Origin: Phycisphaerales bacterium
GTDB taxonomy: Bacteria; Planctomycetota; Phycisphaerae; Phycisphaerales; UBA1924
DNA length: 64,000 bases
Reading direction: 5' to 3'
NCBI GenBank assembly: GCA_020849615.1
Contig: JADLFW010000028.1
Span: 62,001 to 126,000, forward strand
Every line of letters starts with the position of its first letter. The first letter of the stretch is position 1. Both the position numbers and the translations under genes were made by a program. Below, piece after piece: positions 43,023-50,332 of the stretch. The notes under the pieces are model-generated. The model did not search any database, was not told where the DNA came from, and worked only from the letters and a program-made list of their open reading frames with translations.

Positions 43023-44456
43023 ATGCTTACGCTGAACTACGCCAACTGCCTCTCCCCCCGCGTCGGGCCCGCGCACGGGCTTGATCCCGCCTCGATCGGG
43101 CCCGGCTCTCCCCTGGCCAGAGCGGCCGCGGAGCACACGGCCGCGCTCGACGGGACCCGCGGCACGGGCTGGGAGCGCTGGCGCCAGCTCCCCTTCGACC
43201 CCGTCAGGTCTGAGCACCTCGCCGCCGTCCACGCCGTCGTGGAAAAGTGCAGGGGCAAGTTCGACAACCTGGTGGTACTGGGCATCGGCGGATCGGCGCT
43301 GGGCAACATCGCGCTGCAGGCGGCGCTGAACCCGGCGACGTACAACCTGATGCCCGATGGGAAGCGCCCCGGGGGCGGCCCGCGCATGTTCGTCATCGAC
43401 AACGTCGATCCCCACGCCTTCGGCGCGGTGCTGGAGTTCTGCAAATCCAGCCCGGGCGGGCTGAAGCGCACCCTCTTCAACGTCATCTCCAAGTCGGGCG
43501 AGACCGCCGAGACCGCCGGGCAGTTCATGATCATCCGCGAGGCGCTCAAGCAGGCGCTGGGCCCGGCGTACGCGGCGAACATCGTCGCCGTCACCGACCC
43601 CGCCAAAGGCACCATGCGGCAGATCTGCAACCAGGAGGGCTTCACGACGCTCCCCGTCCCCGATGGCGTCGGCGGGCGCTTCAGCGTGCTCTCCCCCGTG
43701 GGGCTGTTCTCGGCCGCGATGGCCGGGATCGACATCAAGTCGCTCCTCGATGGCGCTGCCGAGATGGATGCCCTGTGCTCGCGCGAGGAACTCGCCAGGA
43801 ACCCCGCGGCCATGCTCGCGACGCTGCTCCTCGAACTGGGCCGCACCAAGGGCAAGGTCAACCACGTCCTCATGCCCTATTCGAGCGGCCTCTACCTCCT
43901 GGCCGACTGGTTCCGCCAGCTCTGGGCCGAATCGCTCGGCAAGGAGAAGAACCTCAAGGGCGAGACCGTCTTCGCCGGCTTCACGCCCATCAAGGCCCTG
44001 GGCACGACCGATCAGCACTCGCAGGTTCAGCTCTACCGCGAAGGACCCAACGACAAGGTCTTCGGGCTCATCGAGGTCGAGAGCTGGCCCGGCGATGTGA
44101 AGATGCCGACGGGCCTGGGGGTCGAAGCCATCGCGTACCTCGAGGGGCAGTCGATGGCGCACCTGCTCAACGCCGAAAAGCGGGCCACCGAGTACGCCCT
44201 CGTCGAATCGAAGCGTCCGAACTTCACGATCACATTCCCCAGGGTCGACGCCCGGCACGTCGGGCAGTTCATCCAGCTCTGGGAAGTCACCACCGCGTAC
44301 GCCGGGCTGATGCTGGGCATCGACGCCTACGACCAGCCCGCGGTCGAGCTGGGCAAGCAGGCGACCTTCGGCCTCATGGGCCGGGCCGGGTACGAACAGT
44401 TCAAGACCAAGGTTGATCGCGTTCTGGGCCCATCACCCCACACGATCACCGGCTGA
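43023..44456 (+). CDS. pgi: Glucose-6-phosphate isomerase
   Basis: This 477-residue glycolytic enzyme interconverts glucose 6-phosphate and fructose 6-phosphate. It has the SIS-domain hallmarks: VVLGIGGSALGNIAL (about residues 85-99), VISKSGETAETAGQF (the phosphate-binding SKSGxTxET motif), the signature GGRFSVLSPVGLFSAAMAGID, and the region LGTTDQHSQVQLYREG with conserved catalytic residues. ATG 43023 agrees with the family N-terminus. Length is like the shorter bacterial group. No operon partner; a separate secreted-protein gene follows. Confidence 0.96.
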   Translation: MLTLNYANCLSPRVGPAHGLDPASIGPGSPLARAAAEHTAALDGTRGTGWERWRQLPFDPVRSEHLAAVHAVVEKCRGKFDNLVVLGIGGSALGNIALQAALNPATYNLMPDGKRPGGGPRMFVIDNVDPHAFGAVLEFCKSSPGGLKRTLFNVISKSGETAETAGQFMIIREALKQALGPAYAANIVAVTDPAKGTMRQICNQEGFTTLPVPDGVGGRFSVLSPVGLFSAAMAGIDIKSLLDGAAEMDALCSREELARNPAAMLATLLLELGRTKGKVNHVLMPYSSGLYLLADWFRQLWAESLGKEKNLKGETVFAGFTPIKALGTTDQHSQVQLYREGPNDKVFGLIEVESWPGDVKMPTGLGVEAIAYLEGQSMAHLLNAEKRATEYALVESKRPNFTITFPRVDARHVGQFIQLWEVTTAYAGLMLGIDAYDQPAVELGKQATFGLMGRAGYEQFKTKVDRVLGPSPHTITG

Positions 44457-44532
44457 TAGCCGGCCGATTTCCCTGCCGACGTCCGGGACGGGCCGGGTAA
44501 GCTGAACTCGTTGCCGCGGGGGGTCAGGGAGA

Positions 44533-45273
44533 TTGCTCAAGCGCCGGCAGCGAATCCTGTTCAGCGCGATCGTGGCCAGCACTTCCTCGCTCGCGCCGGC
44601 CCAGCCCCTCACCGGGCTGTTCGAGTGGCAGGTCTCGGCCGACAGCGGCGCGACCTGGTCTTCCTCCATCTCGGTCAACCCCGGGCAGCCCTACCGCATC
44701 CGCGCTCTTGCAAGCTGGACCGACGGGCCCAACCCCAGCACCGGATTCGCGGGCTGCACGTTCGAGCAGATCGATCTCATCGGCGCCGACAGTTCCGATG
44801 TCTTCGGCGGCGCTTCGCAGCTCGGCGCCGCCGCGACCGCCGACTTCTGGCTGCTTCAGGCCGTTAGCGGCACTCCGATGCCCACCCTCCAGGAAGGAAC
44901 CGGCGCCTCGGCGGGTTGGCGCAAGCTCGACAAGCCCGACCCGTCGCGGCGCATCGACTTCGGACAGTTGCCCAAACTCGGAAGCAGCACCATCCCCAAC
45001 CCCGACTTCTCCGGCGCCAACCCGATCCGCGTGTTCGAGTTGAGCGCCCTGGCCGGCGTTCCCAAGACCCTCCGCATCACCGCGCCGTGGTGGATGACCG
45101 GCTCCCCCGCACAGCCTCAGTTCCGCATCTACACCGGTCTCACCGCCCCCAACCGCCGGCCCGTCGAGCCCGCCGTCCAGCTCGACGCGGTCATCACCAT
45201 CATCCCCGCGCCCGCGGCGTTCGCCGCGATTGCCATACTCCCGCTCGCCCGGATCCGCCGGCGCGGAGGGTAA
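44533..45273 (+). CDS. Secreted protein with PEP-CTERM-like tail, paralogue 1
   Basis: This 246-residue protein starts at TTG 44533 and has a signal peptide (LKRRQRILFSAIVASTSSLAPAQP). The mature part begins TGLFEWQVSADSGATWSSSISVNPGQPYRIRALASWTD and matches the two paralogues at 48229 and 49331 along its length. The C-terminus reads IIPAPAAFAAIAILPLARIRRRGG, a PEP-CTERM-like sorting tail with hydrophobic stretch and basic end. Such proteins are cut and handled by exosortase; none is visible here. The function is unknown. The dockerin-like mini gene follows four bases on. Confidence 0.8.
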   Translation: MLKRRQRILFSAIVASTSSLAPAQPLTGLFEWQVSADSGATWSSSISVNPGQPYRIRALASWTDGPNPSTGFAGCTFEQIDLIGADSSDVFGGASQLGAAATADFWLLQAVSGTPMPTLQEGTGASAGWRKLDKPDPSRRIDFGQLPKLGSSTIPNPDFSGANPIRVFELSALAGVPKTLRITAPWWMTGSPAQPQFRIYTGLTAPNRRPVEPAVQLDAVITIIPAPAAFAAIAILPLARIRRRGG

Positions 45274-45277
45274 CGCC

Positions 45278-45481
45278 ATGGCCAAGACGCACGTTGACTG
45301 GGCCCGGCTGTCCGCCTGCCGCGCCGACGTCGCCCGCGATGGGCTCATCGACTTCGCGGATTACCTCGAGTTCCTGAACCTGTACGAGGCGCTCGACCCG
45401 CGCGTGGATTTCAACGGCGACGGTGCTGTCGACTTCGCCGACTACCTCGAGGTCCTGAACCTGTACGACGCGGGCTGCTGA
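45278..45481 (+). CDS. Dockerin-like mini protein
   Basis: This 67-residue protein starts at ATG 45278. It has two EF-hand-like calcium loops: one degenerate (RDGLIDFADYLEFLNLYEAL) and one good (DFNGDGAVDFADYLEVLNLYDAG). This is the planctomycete dockerin-like layout, normally the C-terminal domain of large secreted proteins. Here it stands alone with no signal peptide, so it may be a free adaptor or a detached domain. It follows the secreted paralogue by four bases and may be read through or coupled to it. Confidence 0.65.
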   Translation: MAKTHVDWARLSACRADVARDGLIDFADYLEFLNLYEALDPRVDFNGDGAVDFADYLEVLNLYDAGC

Positions 45482-45494
45482 GCGCCGCGGCCCG

Positions 45495-46397
45495 TCACTT
45501 GCCGCCGCCCGGCACGACGGCGGTCACCGGCACGGGGTTGAGGCCGTCGAGCACGCTGGTGGCGGCGTCCATGTTCAGCGAGACATAGCGGCGCCCGCCC
45601 GGCGTCGAGCCGGCGGTGTGCGATGGCCAGAAGGAATAGCCGTTGATCTGGCGGTGCATGTAGTCGGGGGCGTTGACGATGAGCGTCCCGGCGTAGTAGC
45701 GGATCGAGCCGCCATCGCCGCCGTTGTCGGTCCACTGCTCGGGCTCGACCAGGCCGGTGATCAGGTCGATCACATCGCGGGCCCGGTCCTCGCGCGGCCG
45801 CAGCGGCTCGTTCTGCTGGTTGTTCTGCTGGAACGGGCTGCTGCCGCCGCCCTGGCCCGATTGCAGCACGCTCTGGAGGTCGAACTCCGGCGCGTTGTTG
45901 TACGTCGGCAGCACCAGCAGCAGGTCGCTGATGTCGTAGATCTCGACGCGCCGGTACTTGTTCAGGCGGTCGCGCGGGCCGATCTGCAGCGCCCCGCTGG
46001 GCGAGAGCTGCCACGTGTGCCCGCCGGGCCCGATGCCGTCATCGCTGGACTTCTCCAGGACCTTCTCCAGCAGGTCGAGCGCCGAGGCGTGCTCGACGCG
46101 CAGCGTGAGCGCACGCTCCTTGTCCATCCCCGTGCCGTGCTGGTCGTCGATCCACATCGCCTCGAGGTCCGCCCCCGTGATCTCGGCGATGAAGACGATG
46201 ATGTCCTCGAGCCGCTGGTTCTTGAACTCCACCGTCACGGATTTGCTCATCCGCAGCAGCGTGTCGCGCTTGGGATGCCCCGTCGACCGGAAGGTGCCCA
46301 GACCGGGCTGGCCCGCGCTCTGCGCCAGCACGCCCGCCGCCGGGCATCCAAGGACACCCAGCGCCACCGCGACCGCCAGCGTTCGATTCCGGAACAT
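45495..46397 (-). CDS. Secretin N-domain-like exported protein
   Basis: This 300-residue protein begins at ATG 46397, preceded by AGGAGG. A signal peptide (FRNRTLAVAVALGVLGCPAAGVLAQS) leads to a region like the short N0/STN and secretin N domains (VTVEFKNQRLEDIIVFIAEITGADLEAMW, about residues 50-80, and IDLITGLVEPEQWTDNGGDGGSIRYYAGTLIVNAPDYMHRQI, about 215-256). No secretin barrel follows, so it is not a pore by itself. It is divergent from the FG-rich protein across a 464-base spacer. Role unknown. Confidence 0.7.
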   Translation of the reverse strand: MFRNRTLAVAVALGVLGCPAAGVLAQSAGQPGLGTFRSTGHPKRDTLLRMSKSVTVEFKNQRLEDIIVFIAEITGADLEAMWIDDQHGTGMDKERALTLRVEHASALDLLEKVLEKSSDDGIGPGGHTWQLSPSGALQIGPRDRLNKYRRVEIYDISDLLLVLPTYNNAPEFDLQSVLQSGQGGGSSPFQQNNQQNEPLRPREDRARDVIDLITGLVEPEQWTDNGGDGGSIRYYAGTLIVNAPDYMHRQINGYSFWPSHTAGSTPGGRRYVSLNMDAATSVLDGLNPVPVTAVVPGGGK

Positions 46398-46861
46398 CGC
46401 AAGCCTCCTGTCGGGCCCCCCGCCAATCGCGTCCCCGGCCCGCACTCCCGGACCCATCTACGGGCAATTGTACCCGGAAACGGGCTCGGGCCGCACAACT
46501 TCCCAACGGGACTGTCACCTTGTTGTTCGGCCCGGCCCGCCCCGAAGTTGCGGCCGGGCCAAGACCCGGGGCGGTTGCCCCAGCTTTCCTCCGCAAACCC
46601 CTGTCCCGGGCCCAAGTGACCCACCGGCAGGGCCGATAGACACGCGCCGGCCCGGCGGACACGACCGCCCACCGTGCCGGACTTCGGCGGACGACCCCTT
46701 TTCAGGCGGATGGACGGACACGCTCAGACAGCCATCCAACCCCCTGATCCCGCGGCGCGAGCCGCATGAAGGCAGCGGCCCGCACCCCATCCCGGGCGTT
46801 TTCACCTGTTGGACGGCAGGCATCCCGTCCAGGTTCACATCGGATTCATAAAGGAGCTTCT
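46398..46861. other. Divergent spacer before the FG-rich gene
   Basis: This 464-base spacer holds regulatory DNA for two outward genes. A small hairpin GGACGG and CCGTCC near 46813-46832 lies close to the FG-rich start. AAAGGAGC directly precedes that start. No clear promoter consensus stood out. Confidence 0.45.
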
Positions 46862-47995
46862 ATGACGACGACGGTTCCCTTCGGCTTCACGCAGACGTTC
46901 CCGACGTTCAACGCGTTCGGCGGCTTTGGCGGCTACGGCGCGCCGACCTTCCCCTTCGCCGGCTTCTACCCCGCGTTCGCGGGCCAGCCCTTCGGCTACG
47001 GCTACCCCACGGGCCAGACCACCACAACCCCCGCGACCTCCACCACCGGCGTGACGGGCGTGCAGACCACGCCGCAGACCTGGAACGGCAACGGCACGAC
47101 CGAGACTTCGGCCACGGCCACGACGCCGGTTCACACGGCCTTCGGCGCTGCGCCCGGGTTCCCCTACGGCTACACCCCCGCGTTCACGAACGGGTTCACC
47201 CCCACCTTCAGCCCGACTTTCACCAACAGCTTCGCGCAGGGCTTCGGCTCCGCCTTTGGCCCGGCGTTCACCGGGTATACGGGCGGCTATGCGCCGGGCT
47301 TCGGTTTCGGAAGCTTCGGCTTCCCGACCGCGTTCGGCGCGCAGACGCCGTGGACCGGTTCCACCACGCCGTTCGGCTGGACCCCGTGGAACTCGACCGC
47401 TTGGAACTCGACCGGCGGTGTGACGCCGACCTGGAACTCCTCGTTCGGCGGGTACCCGACGTTCACCCAGACCGGCTTGGGCGCCTTCGGCGGGTTCCCG
47501 AGCTTCGGCATTCCCAGTTTCACGGGCTTCACGGGCACGCCGGGCTTCAGCAACACCACGGCCTTCACGCCGTGGGCCGGCGCCTTCACCAGCACTCCCA
47601 CCGCTACCTTCACCCCCACCACCCCCATCGCTCCCTGGACCTCCACGTTCCCCGGCACCAGCGCCTGGACGCCGTGGTCCTATCAGCAGAGCCCCTTCGC
47701 CAGCGGCTGGAACACCCCGGTTTCGCCGGTGAGCACCGCGACGGGCCAGCCCTTCACCCCTTGGACGACGCCCGGCTACACCGGCAACATCTTTGCTTTT
47801 CCGCAGGCCTACTCGGGTGTGAGCCCGCTCAACCCGTACACCTGGGGCCCGACGACCGGCGCGTTCTACACCCCGTCTTTCTCGAACTGGAACTCCCCGT
47901 TCGGTCAGTTCTTCCCCTCTCCCTTCGGCGCCACCAGCGAAGCGCCCTGCGACCGCGGTCAGCGCCGCGGCATCGGGATCCGTGAGGCCGCCTGA
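46862..47995 (+). CDS. FG-rich, almost charge-free low-complexity protein
   Basis: This 377-residue protein starts at ATG 46862, with AAAGGAG just upstream. It is made of Gly, Phe, Thr, Pro, Ser, Tyr, Trp, Ala and Asn. Counting by eye it has 17 Phe-Gly dipeptides (for example AFGGFGGYG, GFGSAFGPAF, FGFGSFGF). It has no lysine, and a single glutamate and histidine before a short final tail (EAPCDRGQRRGIGIREAA) that holds most of its charge. There is no signal peptide or known domain. Such composition is typical of intrinsically disordered, phase-separating or silk/amyloid-like proteins and recalls FG nucleoporins, but only by composition. A strong intrinsic terminator follows, so it is its own transcription unit. 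Function unknown. Confidence 0.85.
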   Translation: MTTTVPFGFTQTFPTFNAFGGFGGYGAPTFPFAGFYPAFAGQPFGYGYPTGQTTTTPATSTTGVTGVQTTPQTWNGNGTTETSATATTPVHTAFGAAPGFPYGYTPAFTNGFTPTFSPTFTNSFAQGFGSAFGPAFTGYTGGYAPGFGFGSFGFPTAFGAQTPWTGSTTPFGWTPWNSTAWNSTGGVTPTWNSSFGGYPTFTQTGLGAFGGFPSFGIPSFTGFTGTPGFSNTTAFTPWAGAFTSTPTATFTPTTPIAPWTSTFPGTSAWTPWSYQQSPFASGWNTPVSPVSTATGQPFTPWTTPGYTGNIFAFPQAYSGVSPLNPYTWGPTTGAFYTPSFSNWNSPFGQFFPSPFGATSEAPCDRGQRRGIGIREAA

Positions 47996-48033
47996 GGCTC
48001 GCGGCCCGGCTCCGGGTTGAACCTGTGAACACG

Positions 48034-48068
48034 ACGGCCCCGCGCTGGAGCGCGGGGCCGTTTCTGTT
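48034..48068 (+). terminator. Intrinsic terminator of the FG-rich gene
   Basis: A perfect 12-bp stem (ACGGCCCCGCGC, 48034-48045, with its complement at 48050-48061) closes a TGGA loop and is followed by TTCTGTT. It stands 39 bases after the FG-rich stop. Confidence 0.9.
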
Positions 48069-48143
48069 GGTGCATCGCTCCATCGGGCGCCGGGCCCGGC
48101 GATGAAGATGAAGTGTTGCGGCGCGAGCGGCGAGGAAGCTACG

Positions 48144-48174
48144 AAAAAACCCCCGATCCTTTCGGACCGGGGGC
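48144..48174 (-). terminator. Intrinsic terminator of secreted paralogue 2
   Basis: On the minus strand CCCCCGGTCC, loop GAAA and GGATCGGGGG form a 10-bp stem with one G-U pair, followed by a run of T residues (A-run at 48144-48149). It is about 55 bases past the stop of the 48229-48948 gene. Confidence 0.9.
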
Positions 48175-48228
48175 TTAGATCGAGTCGTCAGGATGGATGG
48201 TCGTTACCGACCAGAGCCAACCGAACGA

Positions 48229-48948
48229 TTAGCGGCGGCGACGGCCGGCGACCAGGCCACCGAGACCCAGGAGGGCCAGGGAGGACGGGGCCGGGATGAT
48301 CTCGACGGAGGCGCCCATCTGGGTGGCCTCGGTCGTGGGCTTCTTGTTGGTGCCCGTCGAGGTCGTGTAGACCTTGAACTCGTTCGTGGCGGGGGTGCCC
48401 AGACGGGTCCAGGTGCCGGAGATCGAGATCGTGCGGCCGTCAGAGCCGGCGATCGCATCCATCTCGAAGACGACGAGGGGGTTGTCGGTCTTGAAGTTCG
48501 GGTTCGGAATGCCGCCCGGCAGGGTCTGGGGCAGCTGGCCGAAGTTCGTGCGGGCCGTGGTCGTGGCCTGATCGAGCTTCAGACCGCCAGCGGAAGCGCC
48601 GGAGCCGGCCTGGAGGGTCCAGGTCTCGGGGGTGCCCTGCAGGCGGGTCACGTAGGTCGGGGTGCCCGAGCCGCTGACGCCACCGAAGGTGTCAGAAGCG
48701 TTGGCCGAAGCCAGGTCGATCTGCTCGAACGTCGCGCCGGCGAAGCCGACGCTCGTCGTGCCCGCGACGTCGGTCCAGCTGGCCGAGCCACGGATCTTGT
48801 AAGCAGCGCCGCTGTTCACGGTGATGCCGGACGACCAGGTCGCCCCACCGTCGCTCGAGACCTCCCACTTGAAGAGGCCGGTGGCGGGGTCAGCGCTGGC
48901 GGCGGCCGCGAGGCCGGCGACAGCAATCAAGGCAAACATCTTCTTCAT
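48229..48948 (-). CDS. Secreted protein with PEP-CTERM-like tail, paralogue 2
   Basis: This 239-residue protein has a clear signal peptide (MKKMFALIAVAGLAAAASA, cut before DPATGLF). The mature domain begins TGLFKWEVSSDGGATWSS and shares many blocks with the 49331 gene (NFGQLPQTLPGG(I/V)PNPNF, GTWTRLGTPATNEFKVYTT). The C-terminus IIPAPSSLALLGLGGLVAGRRRR is a PEP-CTERM-like anchor. It should be exported and processed at the outer membrane or surface. It has its own terminator. A tandem duplication of this gene with 49331 is likely. Role unknown. Confidence 0.85.
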   Translation of the reverse strand: MKKMFALIAVAGLAAAASADPATGLFKWEVSSDGGATWSSGITVNSGAAYKIRGSASWTDVAGTTSVGFAGATFEQIDLASANASDTFGGVSGSGTPTYVTRLQGTPETWTLQAGSGASAGGLKLDQATTTARTNFGQLPQTLPGGIPNPNFKTDNPLVVFEMDAIAGSDGRTISISGTWTRLGTPATNEFKVYTTSTGTNKKPTTEATQMGASVEIIPAPSSLALLGLGGLVAGRRRR

Positions 48949-49257
48949 CGTCTTGCTCCCTCAATGTTTCCGGAAACGAATTTCCTGCCCCCAACGGGCA
49001 GGCAGTCTTTGACCGCACCACAGTAACAGGGCGTACAGGTGATTGCAAGCCCTGTTTTCACGGGTTCATGAAGTCAGCCACGAAACTTGACGAAATCCGA
49101 ACGACCGCCTCAAGTTATTACCTGGGCTTTATTTACGGGACAGTCCCGACCCCCGGACCGCGCCGCCGCCGGCAGGGAAAGGGGCCCCATCGCATTATCG
49201 GACGACCATGGCCAGCCGCTTCCGTTCCCCCACCCGCCGGACCCGGATCACTCCACG
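48949..49257 (-). other. Spacer between secreted paralogues, no gene seen
   Basis: This upstream region of paralogue 2 is less GC-rich than average near 49030-49140, which may mark a promoter. No gene or clear consensus site was found. Confidence 0.4.
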
Positions 49258-49287
49258 AAAAAAGCCCCCGACCCGAAGGTCGAGGGC
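49258..49287 (-). terminator. Intrinsic terminator of secreted paralogue 3
   Basis: On the minus strand GCCCTCGACC, loop TTCG and GGTCGGGGGC form a 10-bp stem with one wobble or mismatch, followed by six T residues (A-run 49258-49263). It stands 44 bases past the stop of the 49331-50026 gene. Confidence 0.92.
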
Positions 49288-49330
49288 TTTGCATTCGTCT
49301 CAGAAAGACTGACCGATCCGGGTCAGAGCA

Positions 49331-50026
49331 TCAGCGGCGGCGGCGGCCGGCGACCAGCCCGCCCAGGCCCAGGAGGGCCATCGAGGCCGGAGCCGGGACC
49401 GGGAGAACCGTGATCGTGGCGCTGGTCTGGGTCGCCTCGGTGGTGGGCTTCTTGTTGGTGCCCGTCGTGGTCGTGTAGACCTTGAACTCGTTGGTCGCCG
49501 GGGTGCCCAGGCGGGTCCAGACGCCGCTCAGGGTGATGTTGTGAGCGCCGGCGCCGGCGGTCATGTCCATCGAGAAGACCTGGAGGGGGTTAGAGGTGAG
49601 GAAGTTGGGGTTCGGAACGCCGCCCGGCAGGGTCTGGGGGAGCTGACCGAAGTTGGTGCGGTTGGTCGCGGGGTTCGTGGCGTTGTCGATCTTGACGCCG
49701 CCCGTCACATCGTACATGGCCCACGTCTCGGCCGTGCCCTGCAGCTTGAAGAGGCTGGCGAAGCCCGAGAGCTCGGACTGGGTGGCGCCGGCGAAGTCGA
49801 TCTGATCGAATGTCGCACCGGCGAAGCCGATGCTGGGCGTCGCATCGTCGGTCCAGCTGACCACGCCGCGGACCTTGAAGGCGTTGCCCTCGGTCACGGT
49901 GACGGCGCTGCTCCAGGTGGCGCCGCCGTCGCTGGAGGCTTCCCACTTGAACAGACCAGTCAGCGGCGAAGCGGAAGCGGCAGCGGACAGACCGGCGACG
50001 GCAACAAGGGCGATCACGCTCTTCAT
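49331..50026 (-). CDS. Secreted protein with PEP-CTERM-like tail, paralogue 3
   Basis: This 231-residue protein has a signal peptide (MKSVIALVAVAGLSAAASA, then SPLTGLF). The mature domain is closely related to the 48229 protein, with shared blocks GATFDQIDFAGA, NFGQLPQTLPGG and GVWTRLGTPATNEFKVYTTTTGTNKKPTTEATQ. The C-terminus is PVPAPASMALLGLGGLVAGRRRR. A variable segment in the middle distinguishes it from its neighbour. It ends in its own intrinsic terminator. Function unknown; probably a surface or matrix protein family. Confidence 0.85.
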   Translation of the reverse strand: MKSVIALVAVAGLSAAASASPLTGLFKWEASSDGGATWSSAVTVTEGNAFKVRGVVSWTDDATPSIGFAGATFDQIDFAGATQSELSGFASLFKLQGTAETWAMYDVTGGVKIDNATNPATNRTNFGQLPQTLPGGVPNPNFLTSNPLQVFSMDMTAGAGAHNITLSGVWTRLGTPATNEFKVYTTTTGTNKKPTTEATQTSATITVLPVPAPASMALLGLGGLVAGRRRR

Positions 50027-50332
50027 ACCAATGTCTCCTCAGATCTTGTGTTTGAGACCCGTTACTGATTGTCTTTCGAGAACGAACGACTCGTTCCTGA
50101 CCCAAGCAAACATGCCCCCGGTTCGGGCCGCCCGCCACCAAATGCGTCCATCGGAGTCGTTTTTTTCACGCCGCGGCGGGCCGGGCCCGAGAATCACCGG
50201 GCCGAGGGCCGCGAACGGCCGATCACCGCCCGAACCGCGCCGCCGCCGTGCCGCGAGAAATACCGGGCCGTCGGCACACACACGGAACCACCGGGGCACC
50301 AGCACTCAAATAGGTCTGCGCACGGCCGCCCG
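50027..50332 (-). other. Spacer between paralogue 3 and the HDOD-GGDEF gene
   Basis: 306 bases with several short GC-rich inverted repeats (for example near 50170-50230) but no gene, and no terminator with a T-run for the HDOD-GGDEF gene. Confidence 0.4.

Noticed and set aside
46862..47995. True nucleoporin homologue
   Set aside because: Similarity is compositional only; no nucleoporin domain or repeat type beyond FG was seen.
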